Of a stretch of 64,000 nt of DNA, positions 61,664-64,000 are shown one piece after another (position 1 is the first letter of the stretch; each line of letters opens with the position of its first letter). This DNA comes from DATJGF01 sp035495315. Its GTDB lineage: Bacteria > Verrucomicrobiota > Verrucomicrobiia > Limisphaerales > UBA8199. Made by a program: the position numbers and the translations under genes. Below the pieces are notes generated by a model that worked only from the letters and a program-made list of their open reading frames with translations, searched no databases and was not told the DNA's origin. The DNA lies in NCBI GenBank assembly GCA_035495315.1, contig DATJGF010000242.1, forward strand, positions 1 to 64,000, written 5' to 3'.

Positions 61664-61865
61664 CGTAATTCTCCTTTTCTTGAGTTGGGTATCCGACGGC
61701 TGCTGTTTTCGGTTTGTTTCGCCGGATCAAAAAACTTCCTTCAGGTGCATTGCGCGCCGAGGCAATCGCTTGGTTTCAGTCCTGCGGGAAAAACCCCTAC
61801 TTACAACAGCCGGCAATGCTATTTCATCCCTTGCTAACCCAATGTAAATGCTCAACCGAAGCAGC

Positions 61866-62246
61866 CTATGGGGTTATTTCCCCAAACCGCCGGTGATGCC
61901 TGGAGCGGTTGTTTCGGCGTGCAACCAAGTGAGCAACCATCGGTCCCGCCTTTCGGTAGAGTCGCAACCCGAGCATCGCCGCTCCCCACCACTTCTGCCA
62001 TCCGCGAACCGGCTTTTTGGGTTCCCCTTTTAAGCGAGAACGCAATCCCAGAAATGACCCTGCAAGAGGAGCGATAAACAGCAGCGGTTTCAGCGCTCGA
62101 AGAAGCCTGAACTTTCGTTCCAGGCCGGCGCGATAAAGCTTCAGGTTCTCTAGCTCGATCGCCAGAGTTTGCCGGTAAACCTCGCTCTGTGCTACTAGAG
62201 CTTGTTTTCGGGCGGCCAATGACTTTAGCTCAGGGATTCCAGCCAT
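61866..62246 (-). CDS. YqjK-like small envelope protein
   Basis: The 126-residue product begins with an amphipathic helix (LAARKQALVAQSEVYRQTLA), then a short helical linker and a hydrophobic segment (KPLLFIAPLAGSFLGLRSRL) and a basic C-terminus (RRNNRSRHHRRF). The N-terminal KQAL-AQSE-YRQTLA pattern resembles YqjK, encoded with YqjE in proteobacteria. Its start overlaps the YqjE-like gene by 22 bp. Function in the family is unclear, possibly envelope stress. Confidence 0.65.
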   Translation of the reverse strand: MAGIPELKSLAARKQALVAQSEVYRQTLAIELENLKLYRAGLERKFRLLRALKPLLFIAPLAGSFLGLRSRLKGEPKKPVRGWQKWWGAAMLGLRLYRKAGPMVAHLVARRNNRSRHHRRFGEITP

Positions 62247-62620
62247 GCCCGGTCCTTCTTGGCCTGGTCAATGCTCTCCGCAAAAGGTTGATGATCGAGA
62301 ATTCGTCGCAAGCCGACCCATGCACCAATGGCCCCCAGCAGGTACAGCACTGCAAAACCCGCTGCGACGTAGACCCGCGCGTCTTGCGGAAATAGAAAAA
62401 TGATCGTTGCGGTAAACAGCAACACCGCTAGTACCCCAAGCAGAATAAAAGTCGCTGCCCAGAAAACTGTTCCCATCAGCCGGGCGCGTTCCTCCTGCCA
62501 TTCCACAGCGAACAGTTCAATGCGAGTTTGGATAGCACCCACACCGGTACGGGCGAGTCGACCAGCAACAGACAGCAGGCCTGGTGAATGCTGATTAGTT
62601 TCGAGCATAACGTGACTCAT
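62225..62620 (-). CDS. YqjE/phage holin-like membrane protein
   Basis: About 131 residues from the ATG at 62620 (MSHVMLETNQHSPG); the frame extends upstream to 62734 but the first 38 residues are unlike the family. An amphipathic start (LLSVAGRLARTGVGAIQTRI) precedes two membrane helices (FWAATFILLGVLAVLLFTAT and YVAAGFAVLYLLGAIGAWVG) and a C-terminal tail (DQAKKDRAWLESLS). This is the layout of the YqjE/DUF1469 (phage_holin_3_6) family. Confidence 0.8.
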   Translation of the reverse strand: MSHVMLETNQHSPGLLSVAGRLARTGVGAIQTRIELFAVEWQEERARLMGTVFWAATFILLGVLAVLLFTATIIFLFPQDARVYVAAGFAVLYLLGAIGAWVGLRRILDHQPFAESIDQAKKDRAWLESLS

Positions 62621-62733
62621 CACACCTCTGGCACAACTGGCCAAACGATTTCCAGCAAGGGCGATGATTTCGGCTAGTATGACCTTGAGTAACTTTCGGT
62701 TCCTATAGGGTATTATCCCCAAGAACTCACTCA

Positions 62734-63213
62734 CTAGCTACGAACTGTTTGGGCCACGTCGACTGCGTTCCGAATTTTGCCGGCCTCCTCGTGCGCAACA
62801 CCATCGAAGTCACCCCGCAGCACCTTGAGCGCATACCGTTCCTGTTCGATCTCCAGGCGTGTCCGGACGCCCAACCGTCGGAGCAACGGCACCGGCGGAC
62901 ACCAACCCTCAATCGCATGCCGTAACAGAAAACCTGAAACGACGAGGCTCAACACCAGCCATTTGCGTCCGCGAAAGATACTCAACAGGATGGTCGATAA
63001 AATTAATCCTGACGCACTGGATTCCAGGACGCGCTCGATGTCCCACTCCCGGTCTAACTCTGCAATTCGCTCGGAAATCGTTTGCTCATCCTGTGTAGCG
63101 TAGAATCGCAGCCGCTGCTCGAGTTCCTTGTCGAGCTTGCGATTTATTTCGGGATTGGTTTGAGCACGAACTCGATCTTCCTTCGGTGCCTTCTCCGCGA
63201 TATTGAATGTCAT
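62734..63213 (-). CDS. DUF2892-like membrane protein
   Basis: About 159 residues from the ATG at 63213 (MTFNIAEKAPKEDRVRAQTN), preceded by AGGAG at suitable spacing. A charged helical N-terminal half (KLDKELEQRLRFYATQDEQT) precedes a membrane segment (GLILSTILLSIFRGRKWLVL; LSLVVSGFLLRHAIEGWCPP) of the DUF2892 type (a short two-helix domain with VP-LR-LGVRT), then a charged tail (ALKVLRGDFDGVAHEEAGK). It is the first gene of the set with the YqjE/YqjK-like proteins, where YqjD would be in E. coli. Confidence 0.75.
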   Translation of the reverse strand: MTFNIAEKAPKEDRVRAQTNPEINRKLDKELEQRLRFYATQDEQTISERIAELDREWDIERVLESSASGLILSTILLSIFRGRKWLVLSLVVSGFLLRHAIEGWCPPVPLLRRLGVRTRLEIEQERYALKVLRGDFDGVAHEEAGKIRNAVDVAQTVRS

Positions 63214-63350
63214 AAGCCGGTTCTCCTGGTGAGAGCTGTAGAGGTAGGCAACTCTCAATTTCAAGGTAAGCTGGGCTTGTTCGCCTTACCTATGGGTTCT
63301 TACCCGCCTGCTCAGCTTGACAGGTTCCAATCCCGAACCACACTGTTGCC

Positions 63351-64000
63351 ATGCGGAGTCGACGCACATTCTTGAAATTCTGTGTTGCCGCCAGCGGCAC
63401 TGCTCTGGCTGGAACGGTGTGGTGGATCTCCTCCTCAAAGCAGCGCGCAGCGCGATATGCCCGACGCATGATCGAGGAAGCACAACGCCCGGTTTTACCC
63501 GCGCCGCACAAACCCCATCCCGAGATCTGGTCTGAAAATCAGGTTACCATTGCCTGGCTTGGCCATTCGACCGTCTTACTCAATTTTTATGGAATTCGCA
63601 TTCTGACGGACCCGGCCCTTGGCAACCGGGTTGGCGTCTCTCTTGGATTTGGCACCGCGGGCCCAAAACGTTATATCGCTCCAGCGTTGCGCTTGGCCGA
63701 GTTGCCCTCCATCGATGTTCTGCTGCTCTCGCACGCTCACATGGACCATATGGATCTGCCGACCTTACGCAGGTTTCCTCGCTCCTCGTTCACCGTCTCT
63801 GCCAAAGTTACGCAAGACCTCCTGGCCAGCGCCGGATTGAAACGCGTCACCGAGTTGGGCTGGAACGAGCGGACCACCTTTACTCATCCAAAAGGCGATT
63901 TGGAAATCACTGCTGTGCAGGTGAAGCATTGGGGCCAGCGTTGGCCCAGCGAGTTGGAACGTGGCTACAATGGGTATGTATTGCGCCGCGAAAACAAAGC
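63351..64000 (+). CDS. TAT-exported metallo-beta-lactamase-fold hydrolase (3' end missing)
   Basis: Open frame from ATG 63351 to the window edge, 216 residues visible. Twin-Arg signal-like start (MRSRRTFLKFCVAASGTALA), then a beta-lactamase-like fold: VTIAWLGHSTVLLNFYGIRI, LTDPALG, and the metal motif SHAHMDHMD (HxHxDH) in VLLLSHAHMDHMDLPTLRRF. This is of the UlaG/lactonase-like or NAPE-PLD-like class, often exported. The C-terminal metal ligands are beyond the window. A short AG-rich stretch precedes the start but no clear RBS. Confidence 0.88.
   Translation, partial: MRSRRTFLKFCVAASGTALAGTVWWISSSKQRAARYARRMIEEAQRPVLPAPHKPHPEIWSENQVTIAWLGHSTVLLNFYGIRILTDPALGNRVGVSLGFGTAGPKRYIAPALRLAELPSIDVLLLSHAHMDHMDLPTLRRFPRSSFTVSAKVTQDLLASAGLKRVTELGWNERTTFTHPKGDLEITAVQVKHWGQRWPSELERGYNGYVLRRENK

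Overview
The window most likely comes from the chromosome of a Verrucomicrobiota bacterium, probably of the Pedosphaera/Limisphaera type. This is inferred from gene content: three exported proteins of the propeller/HEAT/cytochrome c class typical of Planctomycetes and Verrucomicrobia, a TAT-exported sugar isomerase-like protein, an approximately 400-residue IspH, a huge secreted GH9 protein with a C-terminal domain common in this phylum, and dispersed short palindromes between genes. DNA is moderately GC-rich. No insertion sequence, prophage, CRISPR array or rRNA was seen. One tRNA (Pro, UGG) is present.

Layout. 1-3222: a nitrogen-assimilation cluster on the minus strand (PII, ammonium channel, glutamine synthetase cut by the window edge). 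3223-5600: a gene-poor stretch with two paralogous small proteins of unknown function, a LysE-type exporter and tRNA-Pro. 5748-15304: ispH, a dGTPase-like HD hydrolase, a sugar isomerase-like protein, a WYL regulator, an overlapping CHASE3 kinase/hybrid kinase pair, a Cys-rich small protein and a 7Fe ferredoxin. 15425-21864: three exported PVC-type proteins, one with propeller and cytochrome c fused, then the same parts on two adjacent genes. 21858-25833: a minus-strand run NfeD, flotillin, PLDc_N-like small membrane protein, beta-carbonic anhydrase and an anchored protein. 26258-31667: a CII-like DNA-binding protein, two sugar-related enzymes and a two-component system preceded by an 11-bp-phased direct repeat.

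31929-39898 is the most interesting region. A WXG100 protein, a helical protein and a second WXG100-like mini-protein precede a 1292-residue membrane FtsK/SpoIIIE ATPase, with a TPR-AAA ATPase and a TPR-membrane protein transcribed divergently. It looks like a compact type VII secretion-like system with none of the actinobacterial or Firmicutes accessory membrane proteins nearby.

39895-52042 is mostly metabolism: lipA with an overlapping glutaredoxin, gcvT-gcvH, a flavodoxin-less CysJ-like reductase, parA, hpf, an amidohydrolase, bioF-bioA, a HAD phosphatase, an EVE protein and a YggS protein. 52302-59282 encodes one 2326-residue secreted protein with a C25-like region, FN3-like domains, four copies of an unrecognised domain of about 155 residues and a GH9 catalytic domain. 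59300-64000 holds an FkbM methyltransferase, a secreted protein, an outer-membrane barrel, a YqjE/YqjK-like envelope cluster and the start of a TAT-exported metallo-beta-lactamase-fold hydrolase.
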